Below are positions 35,246-44,007 of a DNA stretch of 64,000 nt, piece by piece. This DNA is from JAGOUU01 sp964387745 (GTDB lineage Bacteria; Pseudomonadota; Gammaproteobacteria; JAGOUU01): positions 10,567 to 74,566 of the forward strand of contig CAYLXL010000003.1 in assembly GCA_964387745.1 (NCBI GenBank), written 5' to 3'. The position numbers were made by a program, and so were the translations under genes. The notes under the pieces were generated by a model. It was not told where the DNA came from and searched no databases. It saw only the letters and a list, made by a program, of their open reading frames with translations. Each line of letters begins with the position of its first letter. Within the stretch, counting starts at the first letter, position 1.

Positions 35246-36766
35246 TTATACTTTCTTATTATTAGGATCTGTGGTGTTAGCGTTGGATTGTTCAGTATTG
35301 CCAACAGTTACAATCGTAAGATTGTTAATGTTTATATGTTTATTAAAAGCAGTCATAATATCTTGATGCGAAATTTTATTGATATTGTCCACATAAGTAT
35401 CTAAATAATCAAGTGGCAAGTTATAAAACCCTATTGCAGCTATTATCCCTAATTTTTTTGAATTAGAAGCTATATTAATTGGAAACTGACCAGTAAGATT
35501 TTGCTTTGCTAAAGTTAAATCTTGTTCTGAAGGTCCATTTTTTAAGAAGTCAATTAAAGTCTTTTTAGATACATCTAAGGCTTCGCTAGCTTTTTCGTTT
35601 CTGGTTTGCATATTAATAAGAAAAGGTCCTTCACTTTTCATAGCTATGAAGTCGCTTGAGACAGAATAAGCTAATCCTTGTTCTATTCTGACATGCTTGA
35701 ATAATAAAGACGTAAGTGGCATGTCGCCTAATATATGGTTGCCTAAAGTAAGAGCAAAATAATCAGGGTCACTGCGTTTAATGCCAACGCTTCCTAATAA
35801 TATATGGGTTTGCGTTGATGGAAAATTAATGTGTTTGATCACACCATTAGTAAGCTCAGGCTGGATACTAGCAAGCTCTGGAGCCTTATCGCCATTTAAC
35901 ATACGGCTTGCAATGTCTTCGCTTAATTCTTTGGCTTTATCTGCTGTAATGTCGCCTACTAAGGTGATCTGTGCATTATTATAATTATAATATTTATGAT
36001 AGTAGCTAATTAAGTCCTCACGAGTGATAGCTTTTACAGAGTCTATGGTTCCGTCTGTAGGTACACCATAAGGGTGACTCGGGTAAATTAATTTATAAAA
36101 TTCATTACTAGAAATAACCTCTGGATATTGCTGGCTTAAAGTTAAATTTTCAATAGCTTGGTTTTTGATGCGATTGAAGTTTTTTTGTGGAAAAGTAGAA
36201 TTAGCTAATAAATCATTAAATATTTCTAGAGCTTGAGTTAGTTTGGATTGTTCAGTAAGTGTGCGTAAGCTGACGGAGCTTTTATCTTGATCTATATTTG
36301 ATCCTAAAATTGCCCCGATCGACTCTAAAGTTTCACTTATTTGTTCGTTGTTATATTTTTTAGTGCCTTCATTTAGCATAGCGTTAGTCAAAGCTGCAAC
36401 GCCTGGTTTATTAGCGCTCATAGCAGCACCTGCTTTAAATGTTACCATGACATCCAGCATTGGCAATTCGTGTGCTGCGACAAAATAAACATCGACTTTA
36501 TTTTTAGTTTGCCAATGATTAATGTTCATATTTACTTTTTTTGCAGTAACTTGTTTAGCAGGCAATGATAGATTACTAATTTTATTATCTTGATTCTCTT
36601 GACTATCTTGCTGTATATCAGTTGATGGCTGTTTTGGTTCTAATCCACCTGTTAGACGCTGTTTGGTGTCAGACATCATGTATGCTATACCAAATATTAA
36701 GGTTAGTATAATTAACCAAAATTGAGGGTTGTTTAATTTCTTGTTGTTTTTAAAAAAGTTTTTCAT
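35246..36766 (-). CDS. M16 family peptidase homologue without the zinc motif
   Basis: A 506-residue exported or membrane-anchored protein, with one hydrophobic segment at about residues 14-31 and a Gln-rich linker before the M16 fold. The inverted zinc motif HxxEH is absent: at the matching place the chain reads LTNAMLNEGTKKY. The C-terminal part has the TLVGDI and LAYSV features of the family. Such inactive members form heterodimers with an active partner, and the active gene lies 24 bases upstream on the same strand. Together they resemble the paired PqqL/YmxG-like peptidases of proteobacteria. Substrate unknown. Confidence 0.85.
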   Translation of the reverse strand: MKNFFKNNKKLNNPQFWLIILTLIFGIAYMMSDTKQRLTGGLEPKQPSTDIQQDSQENQDNKISNLSLPAKQVTAKKVNMNINHWQTKNKVDVYFVAAHELPMLDVMVTFKAGAAMSANKPGVAALTNAMLNEGTKKYNNEQISETLESIGAILGSNIDQDKSSVSLRTLTEQSKLTQALEIFNDLLANSTFPQKNFNRIKNQAIENLTLSQQYPEVISSNEFYKLIYPSHPYGVPTDGTIDSVKAITREDLISYYHKYYNYNNAQITLVGDITADKAKELSEDIASRMLNGDKAPELASIQPELTNGVIKHINFPSTQTHILLGSVGIKRSDPDYFALTLGNHILGDMPLTSLLFKHVRIEQGLAYSVSSDFIAMKSEGPFLINMQTRNEKASEALDVSKKTLIDFLKNGPSEQDLTLAKQNLTGQFPINIASNSKKLGIIAAIGFYNLPLDYLDTYVDNINKISHQDIMTAFNKHININNLTIVTVGNTEQSNANTTDPNNKKV

Positions 36767-36790
36767 ACTATGTAATCCGTTTAAATTTTA

Positions 36791-38176
36791 TTAAGCATTA
36801 GCTAATTTAATTTCTTTTGGTTCTAAAACTGCAGTTGTTAATCTTTCTGTAATAAAATATTTTTGTGCAGTTAATTTAATTTGTTCAGGCGTTACTTTTT
36901 TTAGAGCTTCAATGTATTTATCGTATTCTTGCCAGCTTAGATTAATGCTCTCTAATACGCCAATAACCATTGCTTGTTGAGAAATACTATCTTGCTCGTA
37001 CACTTTACTAGCAATAAGATTTGCTTTAACGCGGTTTAATTCACTGGAGGTGACTGTAGATGTTTTTAAATCTTCTAATTGTTTAGTGATAGCAGTTTTA
37101 AGTTCAGCTATAGTATGGCCTTTCATCGGAATCGCGGACACTATAAATAAGCTATCATAAAGATTGAAGCTATCATAACTAGTATCGATACCAGTTACAA
37201 TTTCTTGTTCTCTTTCTAATTTTTTATTCAAACGGGCACTGATGCCACCAGTTAAAATAGAATTAATAACTTCTAAAGCGTAAACATCTTGTTTATTTTC
37301 TGCAGTTTTAAAACTAGGAACATTATATGCCATCATGAGATATGGTAGCTTAGCAGGAATATTTACAGTAATTTGACGTTCACCTAGCGAGGCTATTTCA
37401 GCGCGGGGTTTGATCTTGGGAGTATCTTTTTTCTTTAAGGCACCAAAATATTTGTTTGCTAAGGCAAATACATCAGCAGATTTTACATCGCCAACAACTA
37501 CGATCGTTGCGTTATTAGGCGTATACCAGGAATTATACCAGTCTTGTAGATCATTAATGTGCATATTTTTAAGGTCATCGGGCCAACCAATTACAGGTTG
37601 GTGGTAAGGGCCGCTAATATAAGCTGCAGCCAGCAAGCGCTCATATGTATTACTTATCGGATTATCATCAGTACGCATTCTCCGCTCTTCAATTACTACT
37701 TGGCGTTCTTTATCCAAAACTGTAGCGTCTAATGCTAAGTTAACCATTCTCTCAGCTTCAAGGCGAAAACTAGTTTCAAGATGCTCTTTGCTTAATAATT
37801 GATAATAGCCGGTATAATCATTAGAGGTGAAAGCGTTTTGTTGGCCACCTTTTTCAGCAATAATTTTAGTGAACTCTCCGTCTTTTAAGTTTTTGCTTGC
37901 TTTGAACATCATATGTTCTAGCATATGCGATAAACCTGTATAACCATTAGCCTCATGGCTAGAGCCTACTTTATACCAGATTTGTGAAATGATGACTGGT
38001 GAACGATGATCCTCGCGCACAACTACTTTTAACCCATTATTGAGCAATAACTCTTGAGTTTTGTTATGAGGTGAAACAGCCGAATAGCTGTTTACACTCG
38101 TAATACTTATGATTATACTAACTATGGTCGTTATGGTCGAACCTATAAATAGCTGTGAGGTTTTAAAAATTTTCAT
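36791..38176 (-). CDS. Zinc peptidase of the M16 (pitrilysin) family, catalytic partner
   Basis: A 461-residue periplasmic peptidase. The signal peptide spans about residues 8-32. The inverted zinc motif HMLEH follows in LSHMLEHMMFKAS (about residues 84-88), with the third ligand Glu in the later EERRMRTDD region. The second half is the usual non-catalytic repeat of the M16 fold with VVVGDV. It heads an operon with the inactive partner and rsmD and is divergent from ftsY; the 62-base gap must hold both promoters. Confidence 0.9.
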   Translation of the reverse strand: MKIFKTSQLFIGSTITTIVSIIISITSVNSYSAVSPHNKTQELLLNNGLKVVVREDHRSPVIISQIWYKVGSSHEANGYTGLSHMLEHMMFKASKNLKDGEFTKIIAEKGGQQNAFTSNDYTGYYQLLSKEHLETSFRLEAERMVNLALDATVLDKERQVVIEERRMRTDDNPISNTYERLLAAAYISGPYHQPVIGWPDDLKNMHINDLQDWYNSWYTPNNATIVVVGDVKSADVFALANKYFGALKKKDTPKIKPRAEIASLGERQITVNIPAKLPYLMMAYNVPSFKTAENKQDVYALEVINSILTGGISARLNKKLEREQEIVTGIDTSYDSFNLYDSLFIVSAIPMKGHTIAELKTAITKQLEDLKTSTVTSSELNRVKANLIASKVYEQDSISQQAMVIGVLESINLSWQEYDKYIEALKKVTPEQIKLTAQKYFITERLTTAVLEPKEIKLANA

Positions 38177-38238
38177 AACATTCTCGGATCTGGTTTTAAG
38201 TTAATGTAGTTTGGTAAATTGTCGTAATAGGAGCATCA

Positions 38239-39351
38239 ATGCTAAAGTTCTTTCAACGTCTTAAAAATAAAACAGAAGACAAAGATAAAGATAACGTAAA
38301 GAACGTTCCAGATCAAAAAGATATTGATAATCAACGTGCTGAATCTGATCAATCTGACCTATCTGATTCAACTTGCCTTACATCGAGTCCAGTAGAGCCT
38401 CCGGCAACTAGAGAAAGTATTTTCAGTAAATTATATTCTGGGCTTACCAAAACTAGGAAGCAATTATTTGGCAATGTTAGCAGTTTATTTACGGGTAAAG
38501 TAAAAATAGACGATGAATTATGGGAAGAGTTATTGTCTAGTTTAATTATGGCTGATGTAGGCATAGATTTAAGTAAAGAAATATTAAACGAGCTAACTAA
38601 AGAGATAAGGTTTAAAGATAGTCAAGATGTAAATCTACTTAAAGTTGCTCTTAAAACAAAATTAACTGCAATCTTACAACCCTGTGAGCGTGATTTAGAT
38701 ATACAGACTATTATAAATAGTAATAGTCCTTGTGTGTTATTAATGGTTGGTGTAAATGGCGCAGGTAAAACAACAACTATAGGCAAATTAGCGAGTCAAT
38801 TTAAGCGTCAGGGCCATTCTGTGATGTTAGCTGCCGGTGATACTTTCAGGGCCGCCGCTATTGAACAATTAGCGACTTGGGGAGAGCGTAATAATGTTGC
38901 TGTTATTGCCCAGCAACCTGGTGCTGACAGTGCTTCAGTTATTTTTGATGCTTATCACTCAGCAAAATCAAAAAAAATTGATATATTAATAGCAGATACT
39001 GCAGGAAGATTGCATACCCAAACCCATTTAATGCAAGAACTTGCTAAAATAAAAAGAGTACTAGCAAAACAACAAGTAGATCCAGATAAAGCGATCCCGC
39101 AAGAAGTTTTGTTAGTTATCGATGCGAGTCAAGGACAAAATGCCTTGCAGCAGGCAAAGTTCTTTTTAGAGTTGATTAATGTAACTGGCGTTGTTATAAC
39201 TAAATTGGATGGTACCGCTAAGGGCGGGATTGTGTTTGCGATTGCCAAGCAATTGAAAATACCTATTAGGTATATTGGCGTAGGTGAGGGGATTGACGAT
39301 TTACAAAAGTTTAATAGCAAAGACTTTGTTGATGCTTTTATAGGAAATTAA
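38239..39351 (+). CDS. ftsY: Signal recognition particle receptor FtsY
   Basis: A 370-residue SRP receptor GTPase for co-translational targeting. An acidic, low-complexity A domain (about residues 1-60, many Asp, Ser and Lys) is followed by the four-helix N domain and the G domain: GVNGAGKTTTIGKLA at about 172-186, the SRP-specific insertion with DTFRAAAIEQL, DTAGR, and TKLDGTAKGG. It is first of the ftsY-ftsE-ftsX set with 39 bases to ftsE, the classical order ending in rpoH. Confidence 0.96.
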   Translation: MLKFFQRLKNKTEDKDKDNVKNVPDQKDIDNQRAESDQSDLSDSTCLTSSPVEPPATRESIFSKLYSGLTKTRKQLFGNVSSLFTGKVKIDDELWEELLSSLIMADVGIDLSKEILNELTKEIRFKDSQDVNLLKVALKTKLTAILQPCERDLDIQTIINSNSPCVLLMVGVNGAGKTTTIGKLASQFKRQGHSVMLAAGDTFRAAAIEQLATWGERNNVAVIAQQPGADSASVIFDAYHSAKSKKIDILIADTAGRLHTQTHLMQELAKIKRVLAKQQVDPDKAIPQEVLLVIDASQGQNALQQAKFFLELINVTGVVITKLDGTAKGGIVFAIAKQLKIPIRYIGVGEGIDDLQKFNSKDFVDAFIGN

Positions 39352-39390
39352 TTTGGCAATTAACTAATTAACCGAATAGTACAAGGGATT

Positions 39391-40074
39391 ATGATAAAAT
39401 TTGAAAATGTCTCGAAAGTTTATGAAAACGGCTTTATTGCGCTAGACAATATTAGTTTGAGTCTGAAGTCGGGTGAGTTAGCATTTTTGACTGGGCATTC
39501 TGGGGCTGGTAAAACTACCATGCTAAAATTAATTATGTGTTTAACCAAGCCTAGTAATGGGCGATTAATGGTTGCGCAAACGGATGTAGGCAAATTATCA
39601 AAAACTCAGCTACCTTTTTATCGGCGTCATATAGGCATGATTTTACAAAATCCTTGTCTATTAACTAATAGAACAGTTTTCGAAAATATTGAGCTACCTT
39701 TAATTATTGCCGGTTATGACTCTATTGAGTGCAAACGTCGAGTTAGTGCGGCCTTAGACAAAGTAAATTTACTACACAAAGCAAAATCCTATCCGTTAGC
39801 TTTATCTACAGGTGAGCAGCAGCGTGTTGGTATTGCCCGAGCAGTGGTTACCAAGCCATCTGTATTATTGGCAGATGAACCGACAGGTAATTTGGATCCG
39901 ATGCTGGCGAGCGAAATCATGAAATTATTCGAAGCTTTTCGTCAGGTTGGTGTATGTATATTAATAGCCACCCATGATTTAGCATTGATTGCACAAATGC
40001 AGTATAGGATTATTACTTTATCAGGTGGACAGTTAATTAGTATTGAAGATACGCACGAACTTAGCTATGCCTAA
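39391..40074 (+). CDS. ftsE: Cell division ATP-binding protein FtsE
   Basis: With FtsX it forms an ABC-type complex that activates septal cell-wall hydrolases. Walker A is GHSGAGKT at residues 35-42 and Walker B VLLADEPTGNLD near 158-169. The ABC signature reads LSTGEQQR, with Thr in place of the first Gly of LSGGE, a small departure. The length of 227 matches E. coli (222). It lies 26 bases before ftsX. Confidence 0.95.
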   Translation: MIKFENVSKVYENGFIALDNISLSLKSGELAFLTGHSGAGKTTMLKLIMCLTKPSNGRLMVAQTDVGKLSKTQLPFYRRHIGMILQNPCLLTNRTVFENIELPLIIAGYDSIECKRRVSAALDKVNLLHKAKSYPLALSTGEQQRVGIARAVVTKPSVLLADEPTGNLDPMLASEIMKLFEAFRQVGVCILIATHDLALIAQMQYRIITLSGGQLISIEDTHELSYA

Positions 40075-40100
40075 TAGAAGCCTAATTAATAGGAAAAGAT

Positions 40101-41078
40101 ATGGAATCGATAGTTACCGTAAAGAAAAACATCAAAAATAAATCTGATTTTTATAAATGGGTTGATAGTCATGTATTAGCTTATAAAGACAGTCTTAAGG
40201 CATTATATTCTGCACCAATGGCTAATTTATTTACCATGTCTATTTTGGGTGTAGCTCTGGCCCTGCCGTTTTTATTATATCTAATTGTTTTAAACACAAG
40301 CTTAGTTTTAAACACATGGCAACAAAACTTTTATCAGTACAGTTTGTATTTAGACAGTAGTTTGACACCGGCACAAGCGACTCTTATTAAAGACAATTTG
40401 AGCAAATGGCCAGAAATAGCAAATATAGATATTATTACTAAAGAACAAGGTATTCAAGAATTAAAACAGACTTTAGGGATAGAAGAAATACTAAAAAACA
40501 TAGACTATAATCCATTGCCTATTGTTTTTGTGGTCAATCTTAAACCAGAATATCGTAATATCAATAGCATGAAGCGTGTCGTAAATAAAAGCAGTAATAT
40601 CATGGGTATTAGCAAAGCTGATGCAGATATAATTTTATTAGAAAAACTAACGAATATATTACAAGTGTTTTCTTATGTGATTTATATTTTCTCATTTGTG
40701 CTGGGGGTGGCTATATTACTAGTTATTAGCAATACTATTAGACTAATGCTGGAAAATAAACAACAAGAAATGGTTTTATTCAGTATGTTGGGTGCTACCA
40801 TGAGTTATATAAGACGTCCTTATTTATATAGCGGTGTTATGTATGGTTTATTTGCAGGGATAACTGCTTGTATCGTTGCTAGTGCTTTATTTGCTAAATT
40901 GTATCAGGCTATTGATGCACTCGGATATACTAAGATAATCAATGCAGAGCTAACAGGATTTAGCTTTAGCGAAATATTATTTTTATTATTATCTAGTGCT
41001 TGCTTAGGTTTAATTGCTGCTAGACTCACCATGCATTTTCAGGCTAATCGTCTGCAAGAGAAGTTGGTAGAGCTATAG
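40101..41078 (+). CDS. ftsX: Cell division protein FtsX
   Basis: The membrane partner of FtsE, 325 residues. One transmembrane segment (about residues 48-68) is followed by a periplasmic domain, then three C-terminal hydrophobic segments (about 195-220, 247-270, 290-312). The conserved LLISNTIRL and MxLxGAT-type coupling helix (MLGATMSYIRRPYLYSG) contact FtsE. The stop codon lies within a tandem 8-bp repeat. In most relatives rpoH would follow; here a minus-strand repressor gene and a small gene are inserted first. Confidence 0.94.
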   Translation: MESIVTVKKNIKNKSDFYKWVDSHVLAYKDSLKALYSAPMANLFTMSILGVALALPFLLYLIVLNTSLVLNTWQQNFYQYSLYLDSSLTPAQATLIKDNLSKWPEIANIDIITKEQGIQELKQTLGIEEILKNIDYNPLPIVFVVNLKPEYRNINSMKRVVNKSSNIMGISKADADIILLEKLTNILQVFSYVIYIFSFVLGVAILLVISNTIRLMLENKQQEMVLFSMLGATMSYIRRPYLYSGVMYGLFAGITACIVASALFAKLYQAIDALGYTKIINAELTGFSFSEILFLLLSSACLGLIAARLTMHFQANRLQEKLVEL

Positions 41079-41091
41079 AGCTATAGAGCTA
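41068..41091 (+). repeat. Tandem 8-bp repeat across the ftsX stop codon
   Basis: Three perfect copies of TAGAGCTA; the TAG of the second copy is the ftsX stop. Further AGCTATA follows at 41094, just where the convergent repressor gene ends. Confidence 0.8.
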
Positions 41092-41095
41092 AAAG

Positions 41096-41749
41096 CTATA
41101 TAAATTCTTGGCGTGATTCTACAGCTACGCCGAGAATTAAATCATCTTGTTGTAATAACTTCAAAGGAAAACCATTTAACTCAGGGTTTAATGGTTTTAA
41201 AAATTTATCTCCGCCATTGATAATTAATTGGCGAAATACAAAAATAATCGAGTTATCTAATTTTACTAAAATATAGTCACGGTCTGTGGGAGTTTTATCA
41301 GGATCAAATATTATGAGATTATTTTTAGTAAAAATAGGCTCCATAGATGAGTCGTTTAAATATACGGCAAAACATTTGGGATTGATATCTCGGGTTGATA
41401 AAATATGCCTGTTTATATTTTGATTAGCTTCTATAGTACTAGCAGTTTGTTGAAGATCAATAATAGGGATTTCGAAGATATCACTTGTATTATTAGCTGA
41501 AATTTTTCGTTGCTGCTTTGCAAGATGATTATTTACATTAAAATCTGCGCTTAGTAATTTATCAGGGTCTATTCTGAAGTAATCAGCGATTTTATTAATA
41601 GTTTCATTGCGTGGCTGCTTAGATTTGCCAACTATAATCCTATGGATAGTTGGCTGTGGTATATCTATACACTGTGCAAGTTCGGTTGCGCTGATTTCAT
41701 ACTCGAATAATAATTTTTTTAGATTAACTGCGATTTCGGTTTTGATCAT
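41096..41749 (-). CDS. XRE-type repressor with a degenerate S24 (LexA/CI-like) domain
   Basis: A 217-residue DNA-binding protein. The helix-turn-helix lies at about residues 18-45 (ISATELAQCIDIPQPTIHRIIVG). The C-terminal part has the S24 peptidase fold with the Ser motif NDSSMEPIF (Ser135) and PLNPE near 186-190. The catalytic Lys expected in a TVKRL-like strand is replaced: the strand reads FVFRQL, with Phe172 at that place. I also see no Ala-Gly cleavage site in the linker. Self-cleavage during SOS is therefore unlikely; the domain may only dimerise. It is divergent from the 104-residue gene and probably controls it. Confidence 0.85.
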   Translation of the reverse strand: MIKTEIAVNLKKLLFEYEISATELAQCIDIPQPTIHRIIVGKSKQPRNETINKIADYFRIDPDKLLSADFNVNNHLAKQQRKISANNTSDIFEIPIIDLQQTASTIEANQNINRHILSTRDINPKCFAVYLNDSSMEPIFTKNNLIIFDPDKTPTDRDYILVKLDNSIIFVFRQLIINGGDKFLKPLNPELNGFPLKLLQQDDLILGVAVESRQEFI

Positions 41750-41790
41750 GAGTATTAATTATTTATGTAGGCTTAACATTATTAATAAGA

Positions 41791-41816
41791 TAATACTTAA
41801 TGTGTATTATAAATAC
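41791..41816. promoter_or_regulatory. Possible operator between the repressor and the small gene
   Basis: TAATAC at 41791 and GTATTA at 41804 form an inverted repeat with a 7-base centre, and GTATT/AATAC overlap it (41804-41816). Dyads in the gap between a repressor and its divergent neighbour are common operators. The sequence is very A+T-rich, so chance dyads are easy. Confidence 0.3.
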
Positions 41817-41845
41817 AAACAAAATTAATAATAATTTATAATGCA

Positions 41846-41874
41846 TTGACGGGAAATATAAACGCATATAAAAT
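41846..41874 (+). promoter_or_regulatory. Promoter of the 104-residue gene
   Basis: TTGACG at 41846-41851 and TAAAAT at 41869-41874 with exactly 17 bases between. Transcription would start about 55 bases before the GTG at 41937. Confidence 0.6.
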
Positions 41875-41936
41875 ACTTTTCTGAAATTATTACTATTCAA
41901 ATATACAAATATTTATTTAATTAATTAAGGATTACA

Positions 41937-42251
41937 GTGTATAGTTTCCGAATTAGGCGTTTTGAGTTCAGGATAAAGCATGCACAACATACAGTAGGAT
42001 TGTGGCTGCTGTTAACGAATACACAAGGCGAAGAGATATATATTGCCTATGATAGTTTGAATGAAAAATTGGTTCAAATACTCAATTTAAAGCTCTCAGA
42101 AAATGATATGGAGGTTATCGTAAAACTACAGTCTTTAATGGTTCTGTATAAAGAAAACTCAGTTAATTTCAAAGAGTTAATTTACTATAATAAGCTTATT
42201 AATAATAATTTAACTAGTAATATCAATGCGTTACAGGCTTTGAAATTTTAA
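41937..42251 (+). CDS. Unrecognised 104-residue protein
   Basis: A small soluble protein of unknown function. The first half is basic and strand-rich (many Arg, Phe and Ile), the second half helical with many Leu and Asn. The start is GTG at 41937 with AAGG six bases upstream. It has a good sigma-70 promoter, is divergent from the S24-like repressor and ends 41 bases before rpoH, whose -35 box overlaps its stop. I know no family. Confidence 0.7.
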   Translation: MYSFRIRRFEFRIKHAQHTVGLWLLLTNTQGEEIYIAYDSLNEKLVQILNLKLSENDMEVIVKLQSLMVLYKENSVNFKELIYYNKLINNNLTSNINALQALKF

Positions 42252-42268
42252 GTTAAAAATGTTATAAT
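42240..42268 (+). promoter_or_regulatory. Sigma-70 promoter of rpoH
   Basis: TTGAAA at 42240-42245 and a perfect TATAAT at 42263-42268, 17 bases apart. The predicted start lies only about 18 bases before the rpoH ATG. Confidence 0.65.
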
Positions 42269-42292
42269 CCGGGTATAAAAGAGGTATAAATT

Positions 42293-43165
42293 ATGAACAA
42301 AATGTTGCAAGCTGTTGATTTTGCTACTCCTGTCGGGAGTATTGAAGCTTATGTTGCACATGTAAATAGTATACCTATGTTGACTCTGGAAGAAGAGCAA
42401 GCATTAGCCAAAGCATGGCATGAGAACCAAGATGTTGAAGCGGCGAGAAAGCTTGCATTATCTCACTTAAGATTTGTGGTCAAAGTTGCCTATAATTATG
42501 TGGGATACGGTTTGCCGAAAGCTGATCTTATTCAAGAAGGTAATATTGGCCTTATGAAAGCAATTAAACGTTTTGACCCTAACATGGGTGTACGTTTAGT
42601 ATCATTTGCTGTGCACTGGATCAAATCAGAAATTCATGAATATGTTTTGCGTAACTGGCGTATTGTTAAAGTTGCGACTACCAAGGCACAAAGAAAATTG
42701 TTTTTTAATTTACGTAAAATGCGTAAACGTCTTGGTTGGTTCAGCGAAGCTGAGATCAATGATGTTGCTGAAACATTGGGTGTAAAAGCTTCTGATGTAC
42801 GTGAGATGGAATCTAGGTTAAACGCGCATGATGCATCTTTTGATTTAGATAATGATGATGAAGATGATCAAGGCTCTAAGTCTTTAGCTTATGCGCCAGT
42901 ACAATATTTAACTTGTGAGAAGTCAGTTGATCCTGCTGAATACTGGGCGAATGAAACATCGCACAATAATTCAGTGGATAAAATGCAATTAGTGTTAGAA
43001 CAACTTGATGAACGTTCACAAGACATCGTTAAAAGCCGCTGGTTATCGGAACCAAAAGCAACGCTTTCTGATCTCGCTGTAAAATATAATGTTTCTATTG
43101 AGCGCGTGCGTCAATTAGAAAAGAAAGTATTTGATAAAATTAAAGCTAATTTGCTAGCGGTATAG
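42293..43165 (+). CDS. rpoH: RNA polymerase heat-shock sigma factor RpoH (sigma-32)
   Basis: A 290-residue alternative sigma factor that directs transcription of chaperones and proteases. Region 2 has DLIQEGNIGLMKAIKRFDP and VSFAVHWIKSEIHEYVLRNWRIVK; the RpoH box QRKLFFNLRK, specific to sigma-32, follows. Region 4 with the helix-turn-helix LSDLAVKYNVSIERVRQLE closes the protein. An acidic stretch (Asp/Glu, about residues 183-191) lies between regions 3 and 4. AGAGG precedes the ATG. The promoter gives a very short leader, unlike the long regulated 5' region of E. coli rpoH. Confidence 0.96.
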   Translation: MNKMLQAVDFATPVGSIEAYVAHVNSIPMLTLEEEQALAKAWHENQDVEAARKLALSHLRFVVKVAYNYVGYGLPKADLIQEGNIGLMKAIKRFDPNMGVRLVSFAVHWIKSEIHEYVLRNWRIVKVATTKAQRKLFFNLRKMRKRLGWFSEAEINDVAETLGVKASDVREMESRLNAHDASFDLDNDDEDDQGSKSLAYAPVQYLTCEKSVDPAEYWANETSHNNSVDKMQLVLEQLDERSQDIVKSRWLSEPKATLSDLAVKYNVSIERVRQLEKKVFDKIKANLLAV

Positions 43166-43171
43166 TTTTAA

Positions 43172-43198
43172 AATAAACCCATTTAAGATGGGTTTATT
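43172..43198. terminator. Bidirectional terminator after rpoH
   Basis: AATAAACCCA and TGGGTTTATT form a perfect 10-bp stem around a 7-base loop, followed by TTTG on the plus strand and preceded by an A run that becomes T on the minus strand. The right arm contains the stop codon of the convergent minus-strand gene. Confidence 0.85.
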
Positions 43199-43754
43199 TT
43201 GTTAAAAGCATTCTAGATCTAAATTCTTTTTTACTCATCTTTCCGCGCGATGCATTGCTTTCATTTTTTCTAATTCTATTCATTGCATCTTTTTTTAACT
43301 TAATGACGTCTGTTAAAATTTTTATATTAGACGGTTTAAGGTCAATTCTGTTTACTTCCTCTTTTGTTAAGGGACGTTGATGGTAGGGATAATTTTCATG
43401 TTTAGCAAATCCAATGATTGCTAATTTTTTATTGGGAACATCAGTAATCGCCCATTCGATTACATAGGTTGTTGGAGTTGAACCTTTAACGTGGTGGTGA
43501 AAAATAGAACCTTGGGCTGCACCTAGATTAGGTCGGCGGTCATGAGTTACATGCTGATTATAGGGGCCGTACACTTGTAATCTATGTTTAAGACTATTTA
43601 CAGCAAATCTTAAAGATGGATCTTCTAGTACAGGTTTACTATTGAACAAATCACAGTTAAGTACAGTCCAGTAAGCATTGTTTGTTAAAGCATCTAGTTG
43701 TTCATCACGCTTAGGGCAGCCTTTAACAGTTTTATCATAACGTGGGGTATACAT
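43194..43754 (-). CDS. Unrecognised basic protein, 186 residues
   Basis: I do not recognise a family. The protein is basic with no signal peptide or membrane segment. It contains a His cluster (IFHHHVKG, about residues 84-91), a strand-like section TTYVIEWAITD followed by KLAIIGFAKHENYPYHQ, and a Lys/Arg-rich C-terminal helix. The layout could suit a nucleic-acid binding or toxin-like protein, but this is only an impression. It stands alone, convergent with rpoH and sharing its terminator, and divergent from the DUF4143 gene. Confidence 0.65.
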   Translation of the reverse strand: MYTPRYDKTVKGCPKRDEQLDALTNNAYWTVLNCDLFNSKPVLEDPSLRFAVNSLKHRLQVYGPYNQHVTHDRRPNLGAAQGSIFHHHVKGSTPTTYVIEWAITDVPNKKLAIIGFAKHENYPYHQRPLTKEEVNRIDLKPSNIKILTDVIKLKKDAMNRIRKNESNASRGKMSKKEFRSRMLLTK

Positions 43755-43945
43755 CTATCAGCCCTATTACTATAAGAATAACCTAAAATATAAGTTAGAA
43801 TATCAAATACGGTAGTTAATGTCTACTGGTAGAGGAGTTTCGTTACATAACTTAAATACTGTCATTCCTGTAAAAGTTTATAAATTCAAGCTAACCATTT
43901 GATCACCTGTAAAAAACGATATTAATCAATGGGTTATAAAAATAC

Positions 43946-44001
43946 TTGCAAATTGGGAATTAAATTCCCAATTTGCAAACACAAGATAGTTGCTCTATAA
44001 T
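43946..44001 (+). promoter_or_regulatory. Perfect 33-bp palindrome overlapping a promoter for a leaderless mRNA
   Basis: The arms 43946-43960 and 43964-43978 are perfect 15-base reverse complements around TAA, with AATTGGGAATT/AATTCCCAATT at the core. The last six bases, TTGCAA (43973-43978), form a -35 box exactly 17 bases before TATAAT (43996-44001). The ATG at 44008 follows the -10 box by six bases, so transcription should begin at or within two or three bases of the start codon. A repressor on the palindrome would block the polymerase. Confidence 0.7.
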
Positions 44002-44007
44002 TAGCCT

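Noticed and set aside
35245..35304. ATG at 35304 as the rsmD start
   Set aside because: It adds 20 unconserved residues and a long overlap with the upstream gene; the TTG at 35244 gives the family's usual N terminus.
39391..40074. FtsE inactivated by its LSTGE signature
   Set aside because: Only the first Gly of the motif is changed, to a small residue, and all other ATPase motifs are intact; activity is likely kept.
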